A stretch of DNA of 20,886 nucleotides from Chloroflexota bacterium (GCA_005883775.1 VBEU01000087.1:1-20886); one strand, 5' to 3'; counted from the first letter of the stretch, positions 13,152-20,612 are shown. Notes: generated from the letters alone by a model not told the origin. Program-made: numbers and translations.

Positions 13152-13799
13152 TGCGCGACCTTCCGCGTCGCACCCTCACCGCGCTCGTCTATGGGGCGAT
13201 CTTCCTGGCGTCAGGTCTTGTTGCCGGGCCCTGGCTTACGGTGGTGCTTGCGATCTTATTTGTCCTGGGTCTGTACGGGCGGCCTGTTCGCGCTGCTCTA
13301 TCTCACAACATACCTCCAGGGACACGGCGAATTCATCGCACCCGGTGCCCAGGTGTGGCCGTGGCTCAGGATCAACATCTACCCATGGATTTTCATGGCT
13401 CTCGTTCCGACGTGGGCTTCGGATATCGCCGCTTACGTGGTCGGTTCCCTTATTGGTCGGCGGAAGCTCGCGCCGCGAATCAGTCCGGGAAAGACCTGGG
13501 AAGGAACTCTGGCGGGCTTCGTCGCCGCAGCGATCGCCGTCTGGTTCGTTGGAACGCAAGTGTTCAGCCCCGCCCTTCAAGCGGAACTCCTCGTGCCCCT
13601 TGCCTTCGTGATCGGACCCGCTGGTCTCTGCGGTGACCTACTTGAATCTGCCTTGAAGCGCGCCGCCGGTGTGAAGGACTCAGGCACGTTCTTTCCGGGT
13701 CATGGCGGCGTATTGGACCGTATCGACAGCCTCTTGCTCATCGCACCCGTTGTAGCACTCGCCCTCAACGCCTATCGCTCTGGGATGATGGAGCTGTGA
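13151..13799 (+). pseudogene. cdsA: Phosphatidate cytidylyltransferase, frameshifted and internally deleted
   Basis: CdsA makes CDP-diacylglycerol from phosphatidate and CTP in the membrane. Here the N-terminal part (GTG 13151; RTLTALVYGAIFLASG and LTVVLAILFVLGLYG) is in one frame. The rest is in the +1 frame from about 13278 (GGLFALLYLTTYLQG, then TWASDIAAYVVG, the catalytic RISPGKTWEG, and the complete C-terminal CdsA signature from SALKRAAGVKD through GHGGVLDRID). Skipping one G of the GGG at 13277-13279 joins them into about 215 residues. Typical CdsA has 260-290, and the segment usually found between the second helix and the GGLF helix is missing. So a deletion of perhaps 60-80 codons plus a frame change is inferred. 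It could be real decay or a consensus error; the flanking genes overlap as in an intact operon. Confidence 0.85.
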
Positions 13800-14803
13800 C
13801 GGTACGCGCGAATCGGAACGCGGACGAACTCCAGGAACTGGCGATGGAGTTCCCGACGGCGCGCACGGCGCTCGGACCGGATGCCCTCGTCGCGCTGGCG
13901 ACCGAGCCGGACGCCGACGTGGTTCTCGTGGCGACGCCCGGCGTCGCGGCGCTCCGCGCCACTGTTGCGGCACTCGAGGACGGGAAGCGCGTTGCCCTCG
14001 CAAACAAAGAGGTCCTCGTCGCCGCCGGACACCTCATCCGGCGCCTGTCAGGGGGGGCGGGGGACCGCCTTCGGCCGGTCGATAGCGAGCACAACGGACT
14101 CTGGCAATGCCTCATAGGTGAAGATCTCTCGGCGGTCCGACGCGTCGCGCTGACAGCTTCGGGTGGCGCGTTCCGCGAGGTCCCCCTCGAAGCGCTTCCC
14201 GGCGTTACGCCGCAGCACGCGCTTCGCCATCCGACCTGGAAGATGGGGCCGAAGGTCACGATCGATTCGGCCACGCTCGTCAACAAGGGCTACGAGGTCG
14301 TCGAGGCACGGTGGCTGTACGGCCTCGAGTACGAGCAGATCGACGTCGTCTACCACCCTGAGAGCATCGTCCACGCAATGGTCGAGTACGTTGATGGGAG
14401 CGTGAAGGCGCAGCTCGCCGAACCCGACATGCGTCTACCGATCCAGTACGCGCTGCTGTGGGATCGGGCACCGTCGCCCGCGCCGCGGTTCGACTGGAGC
14501 GCCCACCGCACGCTCCACTTCGGCGAGATCGACCTGCGTCGGTACGCCTGCTTCGCGGTGGTACTCGACACGGCGCGGTCGGGCGATCTCGGGGCGATGG
14601 TCGGCCTGTCGGCTGCCGACGAGCTCGCCGTCGATCGGTTCCTCCACGGAGACATCGCCTTCACTGACATCGCGCCGCTCCTACAGCGCGGCGCAGAGCT
14701 CGGCGCCCGCGCGAAACGATCGCGCGAGCCGGACCTCGACGAGATCGTCGCGATCGACGCAGCGGTACGCGCGTCGCTCAGCACGCCGGCGGCGGTCGCC
14801 TGA
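13796..14803 (+). CDS. dxr: 1-deoxy-D-xylulose 5-phosphate reductoisomerase lacking its N-terminal NADPH-binding segment
   Basis: DXR converts 1-deoxyxylulose 5-phosphate to methylerythritol 4-phosphate with NADPH, the committed step of the MEP isoprenoid pathway. Recognisable elements are ANKEVLVAAG, PVDSEHNGLWQCL (metal and substrate site), ASGGAFRE, HPTWKMGPKVTIDSATLVNK and YHPESIVHAMVEY. The frame is 335 residues, against about 380-400 in the family. It opens directly at TVRANRNADELQELA, which corresponds to the second strand region. The usual first 30 or so residues, with the GSTGSIG dinucleotide-binding loop, are absent and are not present upstream in any frame. GTG 13796 overlaps the cdsA stop (GTGA), so the reading frame looks translatable, but the enzyme should not bind NADPH normally. 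A small deletion or a consensus error at the cdsA/dxr boundary is likely. Confidence 0.9.
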   Translation: MTVRANRNADELQELAMEFPTARTALGPDALVALATEPDADVVLVATPGVAALRATVAALEDGKRVALANKEVLVAAGHLIRRLSGGAGDRLRPVDSEHNGLWQCLIGEDLSAVRRVALTASGGAFREVPLEALPGVTPQHALRHPTWKMGPKVTIDSATLVNKGYEVVEARWLYGLEYEQIDVVYHPESIVHAMVEYVDGSVKAQLAEPDMRLPIQYALLWDRAPSPAPRFDWSAHRTLHFGEIDLRRYACFAVVLDTARSGDLGAMVGLSAADELAVDRFLHGDIAFTDIAPLLQRGAELGARAKRSREPDLDEIVAIDAAVRASLSTPAAVA

Positions 14804-15900
14804 TGGGCGGGATCATCGAGTTCTTCACCCAAAACCCGCTGGCCATACCGCTCTTCCTCATCATGTTCACGGCGATCATCGCGGTGCACGAGTTCGGTCA
14901 CTACATCACCGCGCGGCTGCTCGGGATGCGCGTGCTCGAGTTCGCCTTCGGCTTCCCGCCGCGCATCGCAGCGATCCGCCGCGGCGGGATCGACTACAGC
15001 ATCAACGCGATCCCGTTCGGCGGCTTCGTGCGGATCCTCGGACAGGACGATTTCTCGATCGAGCAGCACGGCGCCGGGGATCCGGGATCCTTCACGTCCA
15101 AACCATGGTGGGCACAGGCCATCGTCCTCGCCGCGGGCGTCGCGATGAACTTCGTGCTGGCGGTCGTCGTTTTGACCGGGGCGTTCGCGATCGGCACTGA
15201 GGCGCCGGCGGGAACCGTGAAGGTGGAAGAGGTCGCGGCCGGCTCGCCGGCGGAGGCGGCCGGGATCCAACCGGGGGACCTCATCCGGTCGATCGACGGC
15301 AAGGAGATCACCAGGACAAGCGATCTGCAGACGTACGTCTACGGTCACGCGGGCAAAGAGGTGAGCATCGTGATCGAACGCGGCGGGAGCACCGTCGGCC
15401 CGCTGATCCTCGTCCCCCGGCCCACGCCTCCTGAGAACGAGGGTCCGCTCGGGGTCAAGCTGACCGAGGCGACGACGCCGCCCACCGCGCTCCCCTTGCC
15501 ACAGGCGTTCGCCCAAGCCGTCCGGCTCACCGGTGATGTGGTCGTCCAGATCGCCGACCTCCCCGCGCAGCTCCTGAATAGACCCGCGGGTCAGCCCGGG
15601 CCGCCGCCGGTCGGCGGGCCCATCCAGATCTTCCTCGTGACGGCGGCGGTGTCGCAGCTCGGTCCCGCCGCGTTCCTGAAGCTCATCGGAGTTATCTCGG
15701 TGAACCTGGGCGTCCTGAACATCATCCCGTTCCCGGGACTCGACGGGGGACGGCTCTTCTTCGTTCTGCTGTCCGCCGTCCTGCGCCGCCGGCTCTCGCC
15801 GCAGGTCGAGGCCGCCATCCACGCGGTCGGATTCGTCCTGCTGCTCGGTCTGCTCGTCGTCGTGAGCGTCGCCGATATCCGCCGCGCCGCCGGAGGCTAG
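14803..15900 (+). CDS. rseP: RseP-type site-2 intramembrane zinc metalloprotease with PDZ domain
   Basis: Site-2 proteases cleave transmembrane segments, releasing anti-sigma factors or clearing signal peptides. This protein has 365 residues. The first helix carries the zinc-binding HEFGH (H29, E30, H33). GFVRILGQDD is the conserved loop, and the second helix is around residues 105-130. A PDZ domain occupies about residues 138-195 (VEEVAAGSPAEAAGIQPGDL). The C-terminal helix pair contains NIIPFPGLDGGR, whose aspartate (D314) is the third zinc ligand. All catalytic residues are present and the length is normal. ATG 14803 overlaps the dxr TGA by one base. The dxr-rseP-ispG order is common in bacteria; here ispG lies about 4.7 kb further on. 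Its TAG overlaps the convergent VOC stop through CTAG (15897-15900). Confidence 0.96.
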   Translation: MGGIIEFFTQNPLAIPLFLIMFTAIIAVHEFGHYITARLLGMRVLEFAFGFPPRIAAIRRGGIDYSINAIPFGGFVRILGQDDFSIEQHGAGDPGSFTSKPWWAQAIVLAAGVAMNFVLAVVVLTGAFAIGTEAPAGTVKVEEVAAGSPAEAAGIQPGDLIRSIDGKEITRTSDLQTYVYGHAGKEVSIVIERGGSTVGPLILVPRPTPPENEGPLGVKLTEATTPPTALPLPQAFAQAVRLTGDVVVQIADLPAQLLNRPAGQPGPPPVGGPIQIFLVTAAVSQLGPAAFLKLIGVISVNLGVLNIIPFPGLDGGRLFFVLLSAVLRRRLSPQVEAAIHAVGFVLLLGLLVVVSVADIRRAAGG

Positions 15901-16319
15901 CTCCCGAGGCGCTGGGCGAACATCCAGCGGTGCCCCTCGAGATCCTCCACGCGGTACTGGCGCTGGCGCTCGTTCGTCTCCGGCTCGCTCAGGATCTTCG
16001 CCCCTCCGCGTTTCGCACGGCCGAAATGCGTGTCGACGTCGTCGATGTAGACGACGACGCCGTCGACGACGTACGACGTCTCGAGCCACTGACGGGCCAG
16101 GGCGCAGGCCTGGGCGTGCCGCCGCGGTCCCTGATAGGCGTCGCTCGGATGACCCACGATGACGGTCGCTCCATCCAGGTCCAGGACGACATCGGTCACC
16201 GTACCCACGCTGTCATGAAAACGCTCGGCCTCGCGGAAGCCGAAGACCTTGTTGATCCAGTCGGCGGCGCGGCTCGCGTCTTCGTACGCGAGCATCGGGA
16301 TCACGCGCTGGTCAGTCAT
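15897..16319 (-). CDS. VOC-superfamily protein (glyoxalase/bleomycin-resistance-like)
   Basis: This 140-residue protein belongs to the vicinal oxygen chelate superfamily, in the PhnB/YdcE-like style. It starts MTDQRVIPMLAYEDASRAAD and continues with the WINKVFGFREAERF segment typical of these folds. VVLDLDGATVIVGHPSD is the central strand region, followed by VVVYIDDVDTHFGRAKRGGA and a closing RQYRVEDLEGHRWMFAQRL in which E and H fit the usual metal-ligand region. The substrate is unknown. ATG 16319 is preferred because AGGAGG (complement of 16326-16331) lies 6 nt upstream; an upstream in-frame ATG would add 12 residues. It is divergent from the ABC transporter operon and convergent with rseP, sharing CTAG. 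Confidence 0.88.
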   Translation of the reverse strand: MTDQRVIPMLAYEDASRAADWINKVFGFREAERFHDSVGTVTDVVLDLDGATVIVGHPSDAYQGPRRHAQACALARQWLETSYVVDGVVVYIDDVDTHFGRAKRGGAKILSEPETNERQRQYRVEDLEGHRWMFAQRLGS

Positions 16320-16389
16320 GTTCGGCCTCCTCTTGTCCCTAAACAAATGATGCACTCGCGCGCGCCGGAGAAGGGGTCATCATGCCCGA

Positions 16390-17397
16390 ATGACCGAAGC
16401 CGTCGTCGACGTCCGCGAGCTTCGCAAGACGTTCCGCGTCACGGAGCGCGAGGAAGGCCTCGCTGCGACGCTCCGGTCGTTCGTGAAGCGCCGGCGCAAA
16501 GATGTGAACGCAGTGGCCGGGATCACGTTCCGCATCGATCCCGGAGAGATCGTCGGTTTCCTCGGGCCGAACGGCGCGGGGAAGACCACGACGCTCAAGA
16601 TGCTCTCCGGTCTGCTGTATCCGAGCGCGGGCGACGCGAAGGTGCTGGGCTATGTTCCCTGGCGCCGCGAGAACGCCTACCTGGGGCTGATGACGCTGCT
16701 CATGGGGAACCGGACGCAGCTCGTCTGGGACATCCCGGCCGCCGACAGCTTCCGCGTGTTGCAGGAGATCTACCGGATCCCGGAGGACCGGTTCCGCGCG
16801 GCCGTCAACGAGCTCACCGAGCTTCTCGAGCTGCAGGAGCTCGTCCATAAGCCGGTGCGCAACCTCTCCCTCGGCGAGCGCATGAAGGTCGAGTTCGCCG
16901 CCGGTCTCATCCACTCGCCGAGTGTGGCTTTCTTGGACGAGCCGACCATCGGACTCGACATCTCCATGCAGGTGCGCATCCGCCGCTTCGTCGCCGAATA
17001 CAACCGGCGGACCGGGGCGACGATCCTCCTGACGAGCCACTACATGGACGACGTCGTCGCGCTCTGCAAGCGTGTGATCGTGATCCACCGCGGACGTCTG
17101 CTCTATGACGGCCCCCTCGCCGATCTCGCGGAACGCATGGCGCCGTACAAGATCATCACGGCGACGCTGCACGACGGCGCCGCGCCATCGACCGATCTGG
17201 ACTCATACGGCACCGTCGTCTCGCGCGACGAGGGCCGTGTAATGCTTCGAGTCGACCGGCAGGTGGCGCCCGAGCGCACGGCTCGGCTGGTGAATGATCT
17301 CGGGGACCGGCTGGCGGACATCTCGGTCGAAGATCCACCCATCGAAGAGATCATCGACCGGGTCTTCACCTCGGAGCAGGCGACGGTGAGCGCGTGA
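16390..17397 (+). CDS. ABC transporter ATP-binding protein (ABC-2 exporter, COG4586-like)
   Basis: This is the 335-residue cytoplasmic ATPase of an ABC-2 type exporter. Walker A is GPNGAGKT (residues 59-66), the signature is LSLGE (159-163), Walker B is VAFLDEPT (D183, E184) and the switch histidine is H217 (LLTSH). An insertion between the first strand and Walker A (about residues 20-45, basic, SFVKRRRKD) and a C-terminal extension of about 90 residues are typical of the COG4586 group, whose permease partners are the next two genes. The substrate is unknown. ATG 16390 is the first in-frame start. A minimal frame ATG-CCC-GAA-TGA (16382-16393) overlaps it and may influence initiation. Its stop overlaps the GTG of the first permease gene (GTGA). 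Confidence 0.95.
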   Translation: MTEAVVDVRELRKTFRVTEREEGLAATLRSFVKRRRKDVNAVAGITFRIDPGEIVGFLGPNGAGKTTTLKMLSGLLYPSAGDAKVLGYVPWRRENAYLGLMTLLMGNRTQLVWDIPAADSFRVLQEIYRIPEDRFRAAVNELTELLELQELVHKPVRNLSLGERMKVEFAAGLIHSPSVAFLDEPTIGLDISMQVRIRRFVAEYNRRTGATILLTSHYMDDVVALCKRVIVIHRGRLLYDGPLADLAERMAPYKIITATLHDGAAPSTDLDSYGTVVSRDEGRVMLRVDRQVAPERTARLVNDLGDRLADISVEDPPIEEIIDRVFTSEQATVSA

Positions 17398-18188
17398 TCC
17401 GCACCTACCGCGCTCTTCTGGTCGCCCAGCTCCAGGCCGCGTCGCAATACCGCGTGCAGGTGCTCCTCTGGATGCTGTTCTCGGTGATCCGACCGGTGAT
17501 CTTCCTCGCGGCGTGGGTCGCTGTCGCAAACGCGCAGGGCGGACAGATCGGCACCTACGACGTCCGCGACTTTGCCGCCTATTACATCTGCCTGTCGCTC
17601 GTGAGCTGTCTCACAGCGAGCTGGAACGCGTACGAGTTCGAGTACGAGGTGCGCTTCGGCCGATTGTCGCCGAAGCTGCTCCGGCCGCTCCACCCGATCC
17701 ATTACGCCGTCGTCGAGAACCTCGTGGCGAAGCTCACGCAGATCGTCCCCTTGTCGATCGTGTTGGTGTTCATTTCCATCACGTTCGATGCGCGTTTTCG
17801 GACCACGCCGGCGCACGTGCTGCTCTTCGTGCCAAGCGTGATGCTCGCCGCAGCGCTTAGCTTTCTCTCGGGCTGGGTCCTGGCGACCACGGCGTTCTGG
17901 ACCACGCGAGTGCACTCCGTCTCGACCTTCTGGGATCGCGCCGCGTTCATCTTCGCGGGCCAGATCGCGCCACTCGCGCTTCTTCCGGGGCCGCTGCAGG
18001 CGATCTCGCTCGCCCTGCCGTTCGGCTACGTCCTCGGTGTCCCGGCCGAGATCCTGCGCGGCGGCGTGAGTCCGTCGACCGCGCTCCTGCTCATGGCCGG
18101 CCAGGCGATCTGGCTGGCAATATTCTTCGTCGCGTTCCAACGCGTGTGGCGCGCCGGGGTGCGTCAGTACAGCGGGGTCGGCGCCTGA
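17394..18188 (+). CDS. ABC-2 type permease, first subunit (COG4587-like)
   Basis: This 264-residue integral membrane protein has about six helices. A basic N-terminus (MIRTYRALLVAQLQAASQYR) precedes VLLWMLFSVIRPVIFLAAWV. The remaining helices include FAAYYICLSLVSCLTASW, IVPLSIVLVFISITF, VLLFVPSVMLAAALSFLSGW and ALLLMAGQAIWLAIFFVAF. The YEFEYEVRFGRLSPKLLRPL loop after the second helix is characteristic of this permease group. It probably pairs with the next gene's product and the ATPase to form an exporter. GTG 17394 overlaps the ATPase stop by four bases, and its own TGA overlaps the next ATG by one. Confidence 0.9.
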   Translation: MIRTYRALLVAQLQAASQYRVQVLLWMLFSVIRPVIFLAAWVAVANAQGGQIGTYDVRDFAAYYICLSLVSCLTASWNAYEFEYEVRFGRLSPKLLRPLHPIHYAVVENLVAKLTQIVPLSIVLVFISITFDARFRTTPAHVLLFVPSVMLAAALSFLSGWVLATTAFWTTRVHSVSTFWDRAAFIFAGQIAPLALLPGPLQAISLALPFGYVLGVPAEILRGGVSPSTALLLMAGQAIWLAIFFVAFQRVWRAGVRQYSGVGA

Positions 18189-18973
18189 TGACACGCTACC
18201 TACGACTGCTTCGTCTCTTTTTCCGAGCTGAGCTCCAATACGAGCTCGAGTACCGCCTCAACTTCGTGCTCGAGATCGTTGAAACGGCCGTGGTCACCGC
18301 GACGAGCGTGGGGGCCGTCCTCATCCTCTTCAGCTACACGACCGTCCTGAACGGTTGGGACCTCGGGGCGATGCTCGTCTTGCTCGGGTGCTTCTATCTG
18401 GTGCAGGGATTCGGTGAGTTCGCGCTTCAACCGAGCTTCGAGAAGTTCCTGGAGAACGTCCGGCTCGGCACGCTCGATTTCGCGCTGCTCAAACCGGCAT
18501 CGCCTCAGTTCCAGGTGACGCTCCGCTATTTCCGGGTGGCGCAGCTCGCTCAGATGGCGCTCGGCGCCGTCGTGGTCGCGGTGGGCCTCTCGCGGATTCC
18601 GGCCATAGGCCTCGCCGAGGCGATCGGGTTCCCGATCGCGCTGATATGCGGCTTCGTGCTCATCTATGCGCTGCTCGTGGCGCTTTCGACGTTCGCGTTC
18701 TGGTTCGTGCGCGTCGACAATCTCATGGCGCTTTACTGGTCATTCATGGACGCGGGCAGATTTCCGGTTGACGTGTATCCCGGCTGGCTTCGCGTCACGC
18801 TGTCGAGCGCCGTTCCGATCGGCGTCGCCGTGACCGTCCCCGCGCAGGTGATCGCCGGTCGACTGGACCCGCTCGGTCTCGGATTCCTCATCCTTGGGAC
18901 CATCGCGGCGTTCATCCTCGCGTCTCGGTTCTGGCGCATCGGCCTGCGGTCGTATACAGGTGCGAGCGCGTGA
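18188..18973 (+). CDS. ABC-2 type permease, second subunit (COG3694 / DUF990-like)
   Basis: This second permease of the same exporter has 261 residues and about six helices. It starts MTRYLRLLRLFFRAELQYEL, an amphipathic N-terminus like that of its partner. The loop SFEKFLENVRLGTLDFALLK is the counterpart of the FGRLSPKLLRPL loop in the first permease, which suggests the two genes are ancient duplicates. The C-terminal part (GRFPVDVYPGWLRVTLSSAV) carries the PxxxYP-type segment seen in DUF990 proteins, and it ends RFWRIGLRSYTGASA. ATG 18188 overlaps the preceding TGA. Its own TGA overlaps the GTG of the VOC gene. Substrate unknown. Confidence 0.9.
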   Translation: MTRYLRLLRLFFRAELQYELEYRLNFVLEIVETAVVTATSVGAVLILFSYTTVLNGWDLGAMLVLLGCFYLVQGFGEFALQPSFEKFLENVRLGTLDFALLKPASPQFQVTLRYFRVAQLAQMALGAVVVAVGLSRIPAIGLAEAIGFPIALICGFVLIYALLVALSTFAFWFVRVDNLMALYWSFMDAGRFPVDVYPGWLRVTLSSAVPIGVAVTVPAQVIAGRLDPLGLGFLILGTIAAFILASRFWRIGLRSYTGASA

Positions 18974-19518
18974 GTGACCCCAAACCGCCAGCGCAAGGTG
19001 CGGACGTCGGCAAGTTCTTGCGCGAGCCTCCGCCCCAGAGCGACTCTTCGGCTCGCACGCGCGAGGCCGACGCGCGGACCGACGAAGGTCGCATTCCAGC
19101 GCGCACGAGTTTCGTGACTCTGGCCGTGCGCGATATGCCGGCGATGACGCGTTTCTACCGGCAGTTCGACTGGCCGGAGTCGAAGTTCAGCGACGAAAGC
19201 TTCGTGGCGTTTCAGACCGGTGGCGCGGTCCTCGGGCTCTTTCCCGCGACGAACTACGAAAAGGAGTTCGGCGCCCCACCTGCGCCGGGCGCTTTCAAGG
19301 GATTCGTTCTCTCGATCAATCTCGAAGACGCCGCCCGCGTGGATGCGGCGTACCAGACGATGAAACGGTTCGACGACATCCGCGTCCTCGGCGAACCGAA
19401 GGACCTCTCCTTCGGCGGTCGCGGATTCGACTTCCTGGATCCGGAGGGAAACGCCTGGGAAGTCATCTGGGCCGAAGGGACCTCCTTCGACGAACGCGGC
19501 GGCCTCATCTTTCCCTAG
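18970..19518 (+). CDS. VOC-family protein with disordered N-terminal extension, last gene of ABC operon
   Basis: This 182-residue protein has a glyoxalase-like (VOC) domain from about residue 46: SFVTLAVRDMPAMTRFYRQF, then FVAFQTGGAVLGLFPATNY, FKGFVLSINLEDAARVDAAY, and a closing GRGFDFLDPEGNAWEVIWAE in which the glutamate fits the VOC metal-ligand position. The first 45 residues are polar and low-complexity (SDPKPPAQGAD, REPPPQSDSSARTREADART) and probably disordered. GTG 18970 overlaps the permease stop (GTGA), so it is translationally coupled to the exporter genes. This suggests a linked role, for example in resistance to or modification of the exported compound, but that is inference. It converges with the broken DUF402 gene. 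Confidence 0.87.
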   Translation: MSDPKPPAQGADVGKFLREPPPQSDSSARTREADARTDEGRIPARTSFVTLAVRDMPAMTRFYRQFDWPESKFSDESFVAFQTGGAVLGLFPATNYEKEFGAPPAPGAFKGFVLSINLEDAARVDAAYQTMKRFDDIRVLGEPKDLSFGGRGFDFLDPEGNAWEVIWAEGTSFDERGGLIFP

Positions 19519-20128
19519 GGGCTCGTACTTGCGCCACCGGTCGGGAACGGTCGGAATGCGCCAGCGCGGATCCGGCCGCCACGTTTTCCATTCGTCGAGC
19601 GATCCCATCTCGCGGACGGCCTTGATCGCCCGCTCGCCATCGCCGCGGATCTCGGCGGCGCGTGCCGCGTCGAGGCGACCCTGCTCGACGACCCACGCAA
19701 GTTCGTCCTCGTCCTTCCACTGCCAGTCGTGGCCGTCGGGTCCGGCGACGAGATCGAGGTAGAGGTCCCGCGAATCGAACCCGATCGGGGTGCGACGCCA
19801 CGGGTCCTTGAGGTTGATGTATCGCCACGCCAGATCCCATGTCTGGGCCTCGAACGCGAGCCAGGAGCGAGTAAGGATCTCCTGAGCGGTACAACCGGAC
19901 GACGTTGGTGCGTTTCCACGTTATGTCGGCGTGACCGCCGTCCCACCGCACGATGAAGCGATCCCCCGGACCGCCTCGTTCGCCGGTACGTCATTTGCCC
20001 ACCGTGCCGGCCGGGATGTACAAGACGGTCTCGTCTTCGTCGTCGTTCACGACCGTCCAGGGCCAGACGGTCTGGGCGATCCGCTCTTTCCGGTCGACCG
20101 AGCGCCACACGACGCTATCGCGGAGCAA
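19519..20128 (-). pseudogene. Broken DUF402-family gene
   Basis: Read on the minus strand, this region encodes a DUF402 protein (the FAU-1/nucleoside-diphosphate-phosphatase-like family) in pieces. From TTG 20128 the frame gives LRDSVVWRSVDRKERIAQTV and VNDDEDETVLYIPAGTVGK, then a TGA (19993-19991). The same frame resumes with GDRFIVRWDGGHADITWKR and VVRLYRSGDPYSLLA. Near 19855-19862 a one-base shift leads to FEAQTWDLAWRYINLKDPWR, RTPIGFDSRDLYLDLV, WQWKDEDELAWVVEQGRL and EWKTWRPDPRWRIPTVP. The last pieces are the family's most conserved motifs, in correct order. The third frame has no stop near the expected end and continues antisense through the VOC gene, so the lower boundary is approximate. 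Two independent lesions argue for a pseudogene unless they are consensus errors. Confidence 0.8.
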
Positions 20129-20147
20129 ACCGGTGCATTTACGTTCC

Positions 20148-20153
20148 TACACT
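20148..20153 (+). promoter_or_regulatory. Candidate leaderless -10 element
   Basis: TACACT ends 6 nt before the ATG at 20160, inside TCCTACACT, which also occurs before ispG. No Shine-Dalgarno sequence and no good -35 element are visible. Confidence 0.45.
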
Positions 20154-20159
20154 CGCATC

Positions 20160-20612
20160 ATGAGTGTCCCAACCAATTTGGTCACCCGTGTGGTGGTCGC
20201 GTTGGTGTGGGCCCTGGCGGTCATCGGCGCTCTCATCGAGATCCCACTCGGGATCATCTGGGCCAGCGGGGGCATGGGTGATTTCAAGCGGCCGGAACCA
20301 CAATTGGCGGGACTGCTCTCGATCGCGGGCCTCGCGACCTGCATCCTCGGAATTGCCTTGGTGACGACTTTGATGTGGGGACTGGGTCTGCCGTTGAGAG
20401 ACCAGCGAGACGAGGTCCACTCCAAAGCCACCGCGGGCAGGCTGGCCTTGATCGCCACATGTTTGATCGCAATGGGAACGGTGTTCGACCTCGCGCGCGG
20501 CGACGGGACGCTCTTTCTGACCCTGGCCTTGGGGGTCATCAACGGGCCGTCTCTCATCGCCGCCCTCCTACTGGTCCAGCGCCGAGGGACGAGGCCACGG
20601 GGCCACCTGTAG
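20160..20612 (+). CDS. Small integral membrane protein of unknown function
   Basis: This 150-residue protein has four predicted helices: VVVALVWALAVIGALIEIPL, LAGLLSIAGLATCILGIALV, LALIATCLIAMGTVFDLA and FLTLALGVINGPSLIAALLL. A polar loop (PLRDQRDEVHSKATAG) lies between the second and third, and a basic tail (QRRGTRPRGHL) ends the protein. I do not recognise a family. ATG 20160 starts MSVPTNLVTRV and lies 6 nt after a TACACT hexamer without a Shine-Dalgarno sequence, so the mRNA may be leaderless. Earlier in-frame codons belong to the antisense of the broken DUF402 gene and are unlikely to be used. It is divergent from that pseudogene and 39 bp upstream of ispG. Confidence 0.75.
   Translation: MSVPTNLVTRVVVALVWALAVIGALIEIPLGIIWASGGMGDFKRPEPQLAGLLSIAGLATCILGIALVTTLMWGLGLPLRDQRDEVHSKATAGRLALIATCLIAMGTVFDLARGDGTLFLTLALGVINGPSLIAALLLVQRRGTRPRGHL

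Noticed and set aside
13262..13285. Programmed +1 frameshift in cdsA
   Set aside because: There is no recognised slippery site with a stimulatory structure, and the joined product would still miss helices, so a deletion or error fits better.
15892..15904. GGAG/CTCC mini-hairpin at the rseP/VOC junction as a terminator
   Set aside because: It has only four base pairs and no U-tract.
14350..16089. Very long (579-codon) minus-strand open frame
   Set aside because: It is a high-GC shadow antisense to dxr, rseP and part of the VOC gene, with Arg/Asp-rich low-complexity content and no domain.
18733..19608. 291-codon minus-strand open frame
   Set aside because: Its first 50 or so residues are the real end of the broken DUF402 gene, but the rest is antisense to the VOC gene and a permease gene, with no family features.
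19991..19993. UGA recoding (selenocysteine or tryptophan) in the DUF402 gene
   Set aside because: No SECIS-like stem was evident after it, other genes use TGA as a stop, and a frameshift further on shows that the gene is broken anyway.
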